Positions 43,198 to 53,000 of a stretch of DNA of 64,000 nt are shown piece after piece. This stretch comes from an uncultured Lachnospiraceae bacterium (lineage in GTDB: Bacteria; Bacillota; Clostridia; Lachnospirales; Lachnospiraceae). The notes beneath the pieces are model-generated. The model made no database searches. It worked only from the letters and a program-made list of their open reading frames with translations, and was not told where the DNA came from. Made by a program: the position numbers and the translations under genes. Location: NCBI GenBank assembly GCA_902779355.1, contig CACZBF010000008.1, positions 1 through 64,000 on the forward strand, read 5' to 3'. The number at the start of each line of letters is the position of its first letter. Within the stretch, counting starts at the first letter, position 1.

Positions 43198-44472
43198 ATG
43201 GTAAAAGCAGTTGTAGGTGCAAACTGGGGAGACGAAGGAAAAGGCAAGATCACGGATATGCTTGCCGATCAGGCGGATATCGTGATCCGTTTTCAGGGCG
43301 GCGCAAACGCAGGGCATACGATCGTAAACAATTACGGGAAATTCGCACTGCATACGCTTCCTTCCGGTGTGTTCCATCAGCATATCACAAACATCATCGG
43401 AAACGGTGTGGCTTTAAATGTCGCGAAAGTGATGGAAGAGATTGACGAGATCACGGGGCGCGGCGTACCGAAGCCGCAGATCATGATCTCCGATCGTGCG
43501 CAGATCGTGATGAGCTATCACATCTTGTTTGACCAGTATGAAGAGGAACGTTTGGGCGGCAAATCCTTCGGCTCCACGAAGTCAGGGATCGCGCCGTTCT
43601 ATTCGGATAAATATGCGAAGATCGGCTTTCAGGTCAGCGAGATCTTTGATGATACACTGATCGAGGAGAAAGCGGTGCGCGTCTGCGAGCAGAAGAATAT
43701 CCTGCTTGAGCATCTGTATCATAAACCGCTGCTGAAACCTGAAGAGATCGTTGCGGAACTGAAAGGCTACCGGGAGCAGCTTCGACCTTATGTCGGCGAC
43801 GTTTCCGCGTTCCTGTCTCAGGCGATAAAAGACGGCAAAGAGATCCTTCTGGAGGGGCAGCTCGGCACCTTAAAAGATCCGGATCACGGGATCTATCCGA
43901 TGGTGACCTCCAGCTCAACGCTTGCGGCATACGGTGCGATCGGTGCAGGTCTGCCGCCTTATGAGATCAAAAAAGTGGTCGTTGTCTGCAAGGCTTATTC
44001 CAGCGCAGTCGGCGCGGGAGAGTTTGTCAGCGAGATCTTCGGCGACGAAGCAGACGAGCTCAGAAAGCGCGGCGGCGACGGCGGAGAATACGGTGCAACG
44101 ACAGGACGACCGAGACGTATGGGCTGGTTTGACTGCGTGGCATCCAAGTACGGCTGCAGATTGCAGGGCGCAACGGACATGGCATTTACGGTGCTGGATG
44201 TGCTCGGATATCTGGACGAGATCCCGGTCTGCGTCGGCTATGAGATTGACGGAAAAGTGACGACGGACTTCCCGGTAACTGCGAAGTTAAAAGACGCGAA
44301 GCCGGTCTATGAGACCCTGCCGGGGTGGAAAACAGAAATCCGCGGCATCAAAAAGTATGAAGATCTTCCCGAGAACTGCCGGAAATATATCGAGTTTGTG
44401 GAAGAAAAGATCGGTTATCCGATCACCATGGTCAGCAACGGCCCCGGGAGAGAGGATATCATCTATCGTTGA
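43198..44472 (+). CDS. purA: Adenylosuccinate synthetase
   Basis: 424 residues. Joins IMP and aspartate with GTP, the first committed step to AMP. Motifs: GANWGDEGKGKITDMLAD, GGANAGHTI, LPSGVFH, TTGRPRRMGWFDCVA and the C-terminal VSNGPGREDIIYR. KSFGSTKSGIAPFYSDKYAKIG marks the IMP site region. It is slightly divergent in the middle but full length. It lies 49 bp after the degV-type gene and 19 bp before a SEC-C protein gene. Confidence 0.95.
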   Translation: MVKAVVGANWGDEGKGKITDMLADQADIVIRFQGGANAGHTIVNNYGKFALHTLPSGVFHQHITNIIGNGVALNVAKVMEEIDEITGRGVPKPQIMISDRAQIVMSYHILFDQYEEERLGGKSFGSTKSGIAPFYSDKYAKIGFQVSEIFDDTLIEEKAVRVCEQKNILLEHLYHKPLLKPEEIVAELKGYREQLRPYVGDVSAFLSQAIKDGKEILLEGQLGTLKDPDHGIYPMVTSSSTLAAYGAIGAGLPPYEIKKVVVVCKAYSSAVGAGEFVSEIFGDEADELRKRGGDGGEYGATTGRPRRMGWFDCVASKYGCRLQGATDMAFTVLDVLGYLDEIPVCVGYEIDGKVTTDFPVTAKLKDAKPVYETLPGWKTEIRGIKKYEDLPENCRKYIEFVEEKIGYPITMVSNGPGREDIIYR

Positions 44473-44491
44473 TAAATAAGGAGGAATTACG

Positions 44492-44995
44492 ATGGCATTA
44501 TTGGAACAATGGCAGACAATCGCCTACAATCAGGAGACGGACAAAGCGAAGCTCCAGCAGTTCTGGCAGCATTATTTTCTACTGGAAAAGGGCGTTTATG
44601 AAAAGCTTCTCGAGAACCCGGATGAAGAAGTAAAGGGGACGGTCAAGGACCTGGCGGAAAAGTACGGACTGTCCGTGATGGAGATGACGGGCTTTTTAGA
44701 CGGCATCAACGAAAGCCTGAAGGAAAAGAATCCGATCGAGACGATGGAAGAGGATACCGAAGTATCGCTCGCGTTTGACAAAGAAAAGCTTTACAAAAAT
44801 ATGGTAGACGCGAAAGCGGATTGGCTCTATGAGCTTCCCCAGTGGGAAAAGATCTTCGACGAGGAAACGAGAAAGAGACTTTACATGGAGCAGAAGCGCT
44901 CCGGAACCGTGCGCAACGGCAAGAAGGTCGGGCGCAACGATCCCTGCCCGTGCGGCAGCGGCAAGAAGTATAAGTTCTGCTGCGGGAAGGCGTAA
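44492..44995 (+). CDS. SEC-C zinc-motif protein
   Basis: 167 residues. It ends in a SEC-C motif, [19 protein letters not shown], the zinc-binding tail also found on SecA. The first ~140 residues are helical and acidic (FYLLEK-like, [26 protein letters not shown]), similar to small uncharacterised SEC-C proteins of clostridia; no enzyme motif is visible. Ribosome binding site AAGGAGG. Followed at once by a terminator, so it ends the purA transcript. Confidence 0.8.
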   Translation: MALLEQWQTIAYNQETDKAKLQQFWQHYFLLEKGVYEKLLENPDEEVKGTVKDLAEKYGLSVMEMTGFLDGINESLKEKNPIETMEEDTEVSLAFDKEKLYKNMVDAKADWLYELPQWEKIFDEETRKRLYMEQKRSGTVRNGKKVGRNDPCPCGSGKKYKFCCGKA

Positions 44996-45013
44996 AATAA
45001 GGATAAGAAAAAA

Positions 45014-45041
45014 GGTGGTCACGCTGGTGATCATCTTTTTT
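45014..45041 (+). terminator. Intrinsic terminator after the SEC-C gene
   Basis: GGTGGTCAC (45014-45022) pairs with GTGATCATC (45027-45035) using two G-T pairs; TTTTTT follows. Confidence 0.8.
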
Positions 45042-45079
45042 GATGGGAAGATCCATGTGACAGGAAGCGCGGCGCGAAT

Positions 45080-47428
45080 CTAGCCCGCGATCCCCATGCC
45101 GATCAGATTGACAAGGAGCGTGACCAGCCATGCGATCAAACATTGCCACCCGATGACGGCAAGAGCCCATTTGGTGCCAAGTTCTCTGCGGATAGAAGCG
45201 ATCGCTGCCACGCAGGGGGTGTAGAGCAGAGAAAAGACCAGCAGGCAGGCGGCAGTGGCGGCGGTCATGGCTGCGGTGACGGAGGGCGCGTACAGGATGC
45301 CAAGGGTGGATACCACGCTTTCCTTTGCCATAAAGCCGCTGATTAAGGCAGTGCAGATCCGCCAGTCTCCAAGCCCCACCGGACGCATCAGAGGAACCAG
45401 AAGTCCTGCGACGGCGGCAAGGATACTGTCTTTTTGATCACTGACTGGATTGAAGTGAAGATCGAAGCTTTGCAGTAACCAGATGATAATGGTTGCAATG
45501 AAAATCACAGTGAAGGCACGATGGAGAAAATCCTTCGCTTTTTCCCAGAGGAGCCTCCCCACATTTTTGAGACCGGGCAACCGATAGTTGGGAAGTTCCA
45601 TCACAAAAGGAACAGCTTTGCCGCGAAAAAGGGTTTTCTTGAATACAAGTGCCATGAGGATGGCAAGAACAATGCCAAGCAGATATAGTCCCACAAAGAT
45701 CAGCGCCTTGTATCGTGGGAAAAACGCATCCACAAAGAAGGCGTAGATTGGCATTTTGGCCGTACAGCTCATAAACGGGGTGAGGAGAATCGTCATCTTC
45801 CGATCCCGTTCGCTGGGGAGCGTCCGCGTGGACATGACCGCCGGCACCGTGCAGCCGAAACCGATCAGCATTGGCACAATGCTTCTGCCGGAAAGTCCGA
45901 TCCGCCGGAGCAGCTTATCCATAAAGAAAGCGACCCGGGCGATGTAGCCGCTGTCTTCCAGCAAAGAGAGAAAGAAAAACAGGGTGACGATAATGGGCAG
46001 GAAGCTCAACACACTTCCCACACCGGCAAAGATACCGTCTATGACCAGGGAGTGTAGCGTCTCGTTGACACCTCCGGCAGTCATAAGACGGTCTACGAGA
46101 GCCGAAAGTCTTTCGATACCCAGGTCAAGCAGCGTCTGCAGCGTTCCGCCGATGACGCTGAAGGTCAGCCAGGAGACCAGCAGCATGATCAGGATGAAAA
46201 AAGGGATGGCTGTCCACTTCCCGGTGAGAATGCGGTCCAGCTTTTCACTTCGCAGGCTTTCCTTACTTTTTCCGGGCTTCTTTACACAGGTAAGGCAGAC
46301 TCTCTGAATAAAGGCATATCGCATATCTGCAATGGCGGCGCTGCGATCCAGGCCGCGTTCTTTTTCCATCTGAAGAACAATGTGCTCGACGGTTTCTTCT
46401 TCGTTTCTGTCCAGATCCAGACGGGAGAGCACCTGCGCATCCCCTTCCACAACCTTGGAGGCTGCAAAACGAACGGGAATCCCGGCGGCCTTTGCGTGAT
46501 CCTCCACCAGATGGGTCAGCGCGTGAAGACACCGGTGGACAGCGCCGCCGTGATCGTTTTCGTCACAGAAGTCCTGACGCATCGGTCTTTCCTGATAATG
46601 CGCCACATGAATGGCATGCTCCACCAGCTCATGAACGCCTTCATTTTTGGCGGCGGAGATGGGAACCACGGGGACACCCAGCGCAGCTTCCATGGTGTTG
46701 ACATCGATGGAACCGCCGTTTGCGGTGAGCTCATCCATCATGTTTAAAGCCACCACCATGGGGGTGTTCATTTCCAGAAGCTGCATGGTGAGATAGAGGT
46801 TACGCTCCAGATTGGTGGCATCCACAATGTTAATGATGGCTTTTGGTTTTTCCTGAATGACGAAATCCCGGGAGACGATCTCTTCACTGCTGTAGGGAGA
46901 CATGGAATAGATCCCGGGAAGATCCGTGATCAAGGTGTCCGGATGCTCTTTGATGACGCCGTCCTTGCGATCCACAGTGACCCCGGGGAAATTGCCCACA
47001 TGCTGGTTGGAACCGGTCAGCTGATTGAACAGTGTTGTTTTGCCGCTGTTTTGATTTCCCACCAGCGCAAAGGTCAGGGTGGTGCCGGAGGGAAGAGGAT
47101 TGCCGCTTCCCTTTGGGTGGTGTTTGCCGCCTTCACCGAGTCCGGGATGGATGGACGCAGCGCTGCTTTTTTTCTTTTTGACGGGGAAGCCTTCCGCCTC
47201 TCCGGGAACCGGTTCAACGGTGATCCGGTCTGCATCATCAAGCCGCAGAGTGAGCTGATAGCCGTGTACCTGCAGCTCCACGGGATCCCCCATGGGGGCG
47301 TATTTCACGACAGTGACTTTGGCGCCGGGAATCATTCCCATGTCCAGAAAGTGCTGCCGGAGGGCTCCTTCTCCGCCCACAGATTGTATGATACCGGAAC
47401 TTCCGATTTTCAGGTCTTTGATGGTCAT
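45080..47428 (-). CDS. feoB: FeoA-FeoB fusion: ferrous iron transporter
   Basis: 782 residues from ATG 47428 (MTIKDLKIGSSGII); an in-frame ATG at 47470 would add 14 residues and neither has a strong ribosome binding site. Residues 1-75 are a FeoA SH3-like domain (GEGALRQHFLDMGMIPG, VTVVKYAPMGDPVELQVHG). A Lys/Ser linker leads to FeoB: GTPase with GNQNSGKTTLFNQLTGSNQHVGNFPGVTVD, DLPGIYSMSPYS, VVALNMMDE; then the permease with core SGRSIVPMLIGFGCTVPAVMSTRTL and GFMAKESVVSTLGILY. FeoB imports Fe2+; fused FeoA occurs in several anaerobes. Convergent to the purA group; divergent to the WYL regulator. Confidence 0.95.
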   Translation of the reverse strand: MTIKDLKIGSSGIIQSVGGEGALRQHFLDMGMIPGAKVTVVKYAPMGDPVELQVHGYQLTLRLDDADRITVEPVPGEAEGFPVKKKKSSAASIHPGLGEGGKHHPKGSGNPLPSGTTLTFALVGNQNSGKTTLFNQLTGSNQHVGNFPGVTVDRKDGVIKEHPDTLITDLPGIYSMSPYSSEEIVSRDFVIQEKPKAIINIVDATNLERNLYLTMQLLEMNTPMVVALNMMDELTANGGSIDVNTMEAALGVPVVPISAAKNEGVHELVEHAIHVAHYQERPMRQDFCDENDHGGAVHRCLHALTHLVEDHAKAAGIPVRFAASKVVEGDAQVLSRLDLDRNEEETVEHIVLQMEKERGLDRSAAIADMRYAFIQRVCLTCVKKPGKSKESLRSEKLDRILTGKWTAIPFFILIMLLVSWLTFSVIGGTLQTLLDLGIERLSALVDRLMTAGGVNETLHSLVIDGIFAGVGSVLSFLPIIVTLFFFLSLLEDSGYIARVAFFMDKLLRRIGLSGRSIVPMLIGFGCTVPAVMSTRTLPSERDRKMTILLTPFMSCTAKMPIYAFFVDAFFPRYKALIFVGLYLLGIVLAILMALVFKKTLFRGKAVPFVMELPNYRLPGLKNVGRLLWEKAKDFLHRAFTVIFIATIIIWLLQSFDLHFNPVSDQKDSILAAVAGLLVPLMRPVGLGDWRICTALISGFMAKESVVSTLGILYAPSVTAAMTAATAACLLVFSLLYTPCVAAIASIRRELGTKWALAVIGWQCLIAWLVTLLVNLIGMGIAG

Positions 47429-47676
47429 AGTGTATCTGCTTTCTATCAGAGGATTTGTTTCATTATCCATGTTTCATATTATCATATTTTCCGGGAAAGT
47501 GTGAAAGAGATAGACATTTATTTGCCTGCGGGTGTATGATGAGTAAGACATTTACACATTTATTCTGACAATTCATAAGTCTTTCGTACAATGACATATC
47601 CTGTCCATACAAATGTTTAAAATAATGCTATAAACGCAGGAAATCCATTTTTCAAACAGCGTGAGGAGCAGAACGT

Positions 47677-48324
47677 ATGAATGAATCCCCAATGGAAAAA
47701 GATAAAACCAACCGTGTGCTGGCGATTTACACCAAACTGATGAATGGTGCAGTTGTGAATAAAGCGGAGGAAGCTGCGCGTTTTCAGGTGAATGAGCGTT
47801 CCATCCAACGTGATATTGACGATATCAGGAACTTTCTCGAAGAAACGGATGATCCAGTCAGCGCGTACAATACCGTGATCTATGACCGTACAGCTAAGGG
47901 CTACCGGCTGGAATACATCTACCGGATGAAGCTTTCTAACAGCGAAGTGCTTGCGATCTGTAAGATCCTTCTGGATAGCAGGGCATTCACGAAAAAGGAA
48001 ATGACCGATATCCTAAAACGTCTCATCGAATGCTGCGTTCCGAAATCCAATCAGAAGCTGGTTTCCGATCTGATCCGTAACGAGGAGTTCCACTATATCG
48101 AGCTGCGGCACAAAACGAAGTTTATCGAAACGTTGTGGGCGGTGGGAAATGCGATTCATGAAAGCCGGTGGATCGAGATAGACTATCACCGGCAAAAGGA
48201 TCAGAAAACGGTGCATCGCAGACTGAAGCCGGTCGCGATCATGTTCTCCGAATTCTATTTTTATATGGCGGCGTTCATTGAGGACGACTGTAATTGTGTC
48301 CAGTCATATTCTGGGAGAGCTTGA
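47677..48324 (+). pseudogene. WYL-domain transcriptional regulator, 3' end lost and joined to an ABC ATPase tail
   Basis: The frame gives 215 residues against ~300 usual. N-terminal winged helix-turn-helix (DKTNRVLAIYTKLMNGAVVNKAEEAARFQVNERSIQRDIDDIRNFLEE) and linker are normal; the WYL domain begins (IEIDYHRQKDQKTVHRRLKPVAIMFSEFYFYMAAFIEDD) but breaks off near nt 48290, before its ligand-binding Arg region. The next codons come from another gene read in the wrong frame and hit a stop. The DNA immediately after is in frame with an ABC transporter ATPase C-terminus. I take it as a deletion junction. The N-terminal DNA-binding part could still be made. Ribosome binding site GAGGAG. Confidence 0.8.
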
Positions 48325-48556
48325 GAATACCGCTGACAGATTTGGTATTGTCCATGAAGGAGTCATTGCAAAAGAGATCACACAGGAAGATCTTAGTCTT
48401 AAGCGACCTGAGATAGAAGTGTCAGTTTCAATGAACGACCTTGAAAAGGTCAGACAGCTTCTTTCACAGAATGGAATAGGTATTCTTAAAGAGGGCAAGG
48501 AGAAGGTCACTCTTGAGGATTATTATTTCGAGTTGATTGGAGGTGCAGCAGATTGA
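48278..48556 (+). pseudogene. C-terminal fragment of an ABC transporter ATP-binding subunit
   Basis: From about nt 48285 the frame reads TTVIVSSHILGELENTADRFGIVHEG, which is the switch-region SSH motif and end of an ABC ATPase of the BcrA/NatA type, and continues to its natural C-terminus (VTLEDYYFELIGG). Walker A, signature and Walker B motifs are all missing, so ~200 residues were lost upstream at the join with the WYL gene. The TTG at 48278 is the first possible start but has no ribosome binding site. The permease genes that follow have therefore lost their ATPase partner at this locus. Confidence 0.8.
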
Positions 48557-49284
48557 GAAACCTCATAAAAGCGGATCTTTGTCGAATACTTAAAACCAAA
48601 ATGATATATATAGGAACAGTGATAGCTGTTGCCCTCTTCGTTTGGGGAGTCAGAACCCGACTTACCAATATAGGCCCAAATGCAACCGGATATACGAGAG
48701 GTGTAATGGAGAGCTTTGAGGGTTTTCTGCTTCCGCTTGTTGTTACAGTACCGATTTTCTCAGCAGTCTTTTCCCATGAACTGACAGCAAAATCCATGCA
48801 GTGTATTTTGGGACGTGGACTGACAAGAGGGAAGCTTATTGCATCGAAGTTGCTGGATGTAGCAATCCTGGTGTTTGGGGTATTTTTGATTATCACAGCA
48901 GTTGCATTTCTGATGGCTTCTCCTGAATATGCCATCAGCACCCGTCAGATGACAAATTCTATTATTGGAATATGGCTTGCAGCGCTGAGGTATTTCGGAT
49001 ATATATGCTTTTCAGCTATGCTGATGTTTATCACCAATTCCTCAGCATTTGGTGTTATAGCATGTGTTGGATTCTCTTTGATTTTCAAACTTTTATGTAT
49101 GGCAGTAACAAGAATAGGTGGAATCGAATTTTATGATTATACTTATGACGGCCTTCTGGACTGGACATACAGGAGCCTTGAAGCTGGAGGAATAGGTATT
49201 CAGGTCATTCCGGCATTATTGTATTTAATTGCTGCTCTTGCGATAACTATCTTCTTCTTTAAAAGAAAGGAGTATGAGTTTTGA
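48553..49284 (+). CDS. ABC-2-type permease subunit
   Basis: 243 residues with six hydrophobic segments (e.g. YIGTVIAVALFVWGV, FLLPLVVTVPIFSAVF, VAILVFGVFLIITAVAFLM, IQVIPALLYLIAALAITIFFF). Start is a TTG overlapping the TGA of the preceding ATPase fragment (TTGA), a coupling arrangement. ELTAKSMQCILGRGLTRGKLIASKLLD is the cytoplasmic coupling region typical of BcrB-like permeases that export peptides or drugs. Similar in layout to the next protein, so the two probably form the membrane dimer. More AT-rich than the genes before 48,290. Confidence 0.8.
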   Translation: MRNLIKADLCRILKTKMIYIGTVIAVALFVWGVRTRLTNIGPNATGYTRGVMESFEGFLLPLVVTVPIFSAVFSHELTAKSMQCILGRGLTRGKLIASKLLDVAILVFGVFLIITAVAFLMASPEYAISTRQMTNSIIGIWLAALRYFGYICFSAMLMFITNSSAFGVIACVGFSLIFKLLCMAVTRIGGIEFYDYTYDGLLDWTYRSLEAGGIGIQVIPALLYLIAALAITIFFFKRKEYEF

Positions 49285-50033
49285 AAGATCTTATAATTGC
49301 GGATATTACAAGGATATTCAGAAAACCTACATACCGTATAGCAATGCTTGTGTGTTTTGCTCTGGCTATTATATGGGCAATCCGTACCAAAATGAATGTC
49401 TGGAACGGATATACTTTTGTGTCATCTCAGGCAGATGCACTGAATATCTGTGGATATATTTTAGGAATATCGATATACATAAGTGTTTATGCGGATGAAT
49501 TCACATCCAATTCCATGCAGTGCCTGATAGGACATGGGGTGTCCAGATTCAGGTTACTTTTAGCCAAGTTTATTGATTGCGTTATTGTGACGGGTGTATC
49601 TTTTTTCATTTATTGGTTCTTTACAATGATGCTGAATCTTGCCTTGGGAGCAGGAATCAATTCATATGAACTCAAGTTCTTTTGCGGGCTTGTGATGGTA
49701 TGGGCGCTCAAAGCTTTGGGCTATGCCACATTCTCAATGATAGTTTTGTATTGGACAAAAAACGTGATTCTTGCGACATTTATGGATGTATTAATGCTGT
49801 TCGCAGCAGGATCATTATTGAGCTTTCTTAATCAGATTCCTATCTTGAAGTTTTATCATTTACAAAATTACATATTTGAGGGAATGTTGACTGATGCTCA
49901 TGCTTCACTGCAGCTGGGACAGGCTGAAGGATGGCTTTGGATTCTGTTTGCAATTGTCAGGATCTGTGTTTTCTCGATAGTTGTATCGTTTTTACTGTTT
50001 CGTAAGAAGGAGCTGGATTTTAACAACTTTTAG
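49281..50033 (+). CDS. ABC-2-type permease subunit (paralogue of the previous gene)
   Basis: 250 residues, six hydrophobic segments, again with a TTG start overlapping the previous stop and AAAGGAG upstream. EFTSNSMQCLIGHGVSRFRLLLAKFID aligns with the equivalent loop of the preceding permease, and both start with (I/L)IADxxRI(L/F). With no intact ATPase at the locus, the complex would be inactive unless an ATPase from elsewhere substitutes. Confidence 0.8.
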   Translation: MKDLIIADITRIFRKPTYRIAMLVCFALAIIWAIRTKMNVWNGYTFVSSQADALNICGYILGISIYISVYADEFTSNSMQCLIGHGVSRFRLLLAKFIDCVIVTGVSFFIYWFFTMMLNLALGAGINSYELKFFCGLVMVWALKALGYATFSMIVLYWTKNVILATFMDVLMLFAAGSLLSFLNQIPILKFYHLQNYIFEGMLTDAHASLQLGQAEGWLWILFAIVRICVFSIVVSFLLFRKKELDFNNF

Positions 50034-50070
50034 GAATGGGAGCTTACTGCGCTGCTGAGGAGATTGTTGT

Positions 50071-53000
50071 ATGAGAATGAAATATGTGACGTGTTTATTT
50101 ATAATTGCTGCTGTCATGATGCTTTTTGGATGCGGAGCCGGTAATTATTCCGAACCAGTGCCGCCTGTTGCTGTGAATAGAACGTATGAAAAGGTTGAAC
50201 CGTCTCCAGCAGTTGTGGCAGAGTTCTACGACCTTAGTCTGAAACTTGATACGGAAAATGACCGCCTTAGCGAAAAGGTTAGTATAGTTATTCAGAATAA
50301 TACGAACAGCCGGGTAGATACTGTCTATCTCAGGTATAACCCGATGGGTTATTTTGACTATCTCTGCGAGACAAATCCTGAAGTGGCAGATGCAAATAAA
50401 GATAAAAAAGCCGGGATCACAAGTATTAAATTTGAAGGCGGGGATAAGGAACTTACTGCGGAATATTTGCTTGATGATACTTCTGTGAAGATCAATCTGG
50501 CTGATGATGCTATGGAACCGGGAGAAAAGAGGACGCTATTCGTTGAAGCCTGGACGGATATTCCCGATGTCGAGAACCGCTTTGGAGTGCTCAGAAGGAA
50601 TGAAGGGAAAATGTATGCTCTTGCTTTATGTTTTCCCTATGTTGACTGCAGCAGCGATGGCATGTGGCAGATAGATCCTCCGCTGTATCTTGGAGGGGGA
50701 GGTGAAAACAGAAATCCGGATTTCAGAAACTATCATGTAGAAATTGATGTGCCTGAGCAATTTGAAGTTGCGTGCGCAGGTGAACCTACAAGAAAAGGCG
50801 GGATCGTATCGGTTGATCTTGAGAATATTCGCGATTTCGCTGTTTTCATTTCGGATTTTATGGATGTTGATACATTTGAAACCCAGGGGGTTACGATCAG
50901 GAATTATTATCTCAAGGCCGGAGATACAGAAGCGTACAGAGAGATCTCCAAACAGACGATTATAGACAGTTTTGAGTTCTATACAGATCTGCTGGGTGAT
51001 TATCAGCGCAAGGAATACTCCATGGCACAGTTCATTGACGGTATGGAATATTCGGGTTTTGCAGTCGTTGACGGAAGAAACCTTATGGATGGCGGACCGG
51101 ACAATGGTAATAAATTAATGAGAAATACTGCTCATGAAGTAGGTCATTCTTGGTTTTATGATGCTGTTGGAAATAATGAGTACAACGAAGGGTGGATCGA
51201 TGAAGGTATCGTTTCTTATCTGGCCAGTAGGGAATTGGTACTCAAAGAAATCGAGGCCTATAAAACTGAAAAGAAACATGGCTCTGACTGGACAATAAAA
51301 GATCAGATCAAGGCTGTTAAAGAGTCAGATGACCTGGTAGAAAAAAACCAATTGAAGACACTGGATCATTGTTATCTGAATACACCGTGGTATGTATATC
51401 CTGAGAATTCCGATCCCGGAAATACAGAATATCTTTATACCCCAATATTCCTCGGTCATGCGAAAGAAATAATGGGAGAGGAGGCATTTAACAGTTTTCT
51501 GCGGGAGGTGTATCAGACATATGCCATGAAGATTGTTCATTCCGAAGATATTCTGAAGATACTTCGAAAATATGATAACAGCAGTAAAATGAATGAACTG
51601 CTCGCTTTTTACTTCAACGAGACCGCGACAGAAACGGAAAAGGAGTCTGCCATTCAGAAGGATGGTAATGACGAACTCTTTTTGTCTTTGACAGAAGGTA
51701 CCAGCAAATCGTTGTCCTTTTCTCTCACGGAAGAACAGGCTGCCCGGGTAGAAAAAGCAGGTGCAGACCGGGTGACCTGGACACTTCACCGTACCGAGTC
51801 CTATGGGAATCCTGCAGATGGGAAGTTCATCCCGCTCCACGGCGAAGAGAAAATGTACCCGAATGAAAAGGAAACAATCGACTTTGCGTCCATCAGATAC
51901 AGTGATCTGTATGAGAGCGGACAGGCTTTTTCCATGGAAAAATTTGAAACCACGCTGGACGGTTCCGTATTGAAACTCGATTTTTCCACTACGCCCATCG
52001 CAAGCGAGGGGAGACCGGGTATGCCCCACGAAAGCGGCGGCAGGTTTATGGATATCTGCGGTAAGTTCTCACTTACTGCAGAACTGGATGGTGTAACTCT
52101 GACTTCCCTTGAAAATGTCACCATCAAGCCATATCCATCCTTCCATACCATGTGGGAAATATATGACGAGCTTCTTAGGCTCTCCAAAGAAGGAGACGAT
52201 GACAGTACTACCGCGAAACCCTACGTGGAATACGGCGTCATGGGTCAGTCTTATCTTGGCTATGACATGCCATATCTGATCGTCGCAAGGGACAGCGATT
52301 CCGTGAAAAAATGGCTGAATCTTTCGGAGAAGGCAGAGGAAACCGGAACCGCTGTGATCGAAGAGCTTCAGAGCACCGGAGATGATGATTATCAGGTGCC
52401 CGTAATGTATTCCAACATTCATGCAAATGAAGTTGCTGCGACGGATGGGGTACTGGAATTTGCCCGCCTACTGATTGAGGAGCAGGATATCGAATATACA
52501 AAGCTCACCGGCTTTACTGAGGAAGGAAAAGCTAAATCCGAGGAACAGCGAAAGGATTGGAATATCTATACCCCAAAATTGACAGCAGATAAGTACAACT
52601 ATCTGGGATCCATCTGGGCCAATGAAATGCAGGACTCTGCTAAGGTGGAGGGGTTCGACAGGTATTACACTTCCGAGAAAACAAACGTTAACGTGCGAGA
52701 TCTTCTGGACGATGTCTTTTTCATCCTCGTGCCGGAAGAGAATGTAGATGCGCGTATATACTTTACGCGCACTTCTGCCAACGGCATTAACCTCAACAGG
52801 GACAACAACTTCCAGGTCATGCCGGAGACACAGAACATGCAGCATCTCATCGGGACCTATGATCCTGTTACCCTTCTGGAACTCCACGGAGTTGTTCCCG
52901 CATTCCAGGTGGAGCCCAGCACTCCTCCTCACCAGCCCAACTTTGAATATGATATTCTCGTAAGGAATCTGATGGCAGGCGGGGAGGCATTCGGCGCTGC

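Noticed and set aside
45080..47428. Separate feoA and feoB genes
   Set aside because: The frame is continuous from the FeoA-like domain into FeoB with no stop or restart, so it is one fused gene.
47429..47520. Fur-type operator before feoAB
   Set aside because: An AT-rich ATGATAATAT stretch is present but is too short a match to a Fur or DtxR-type box to call.
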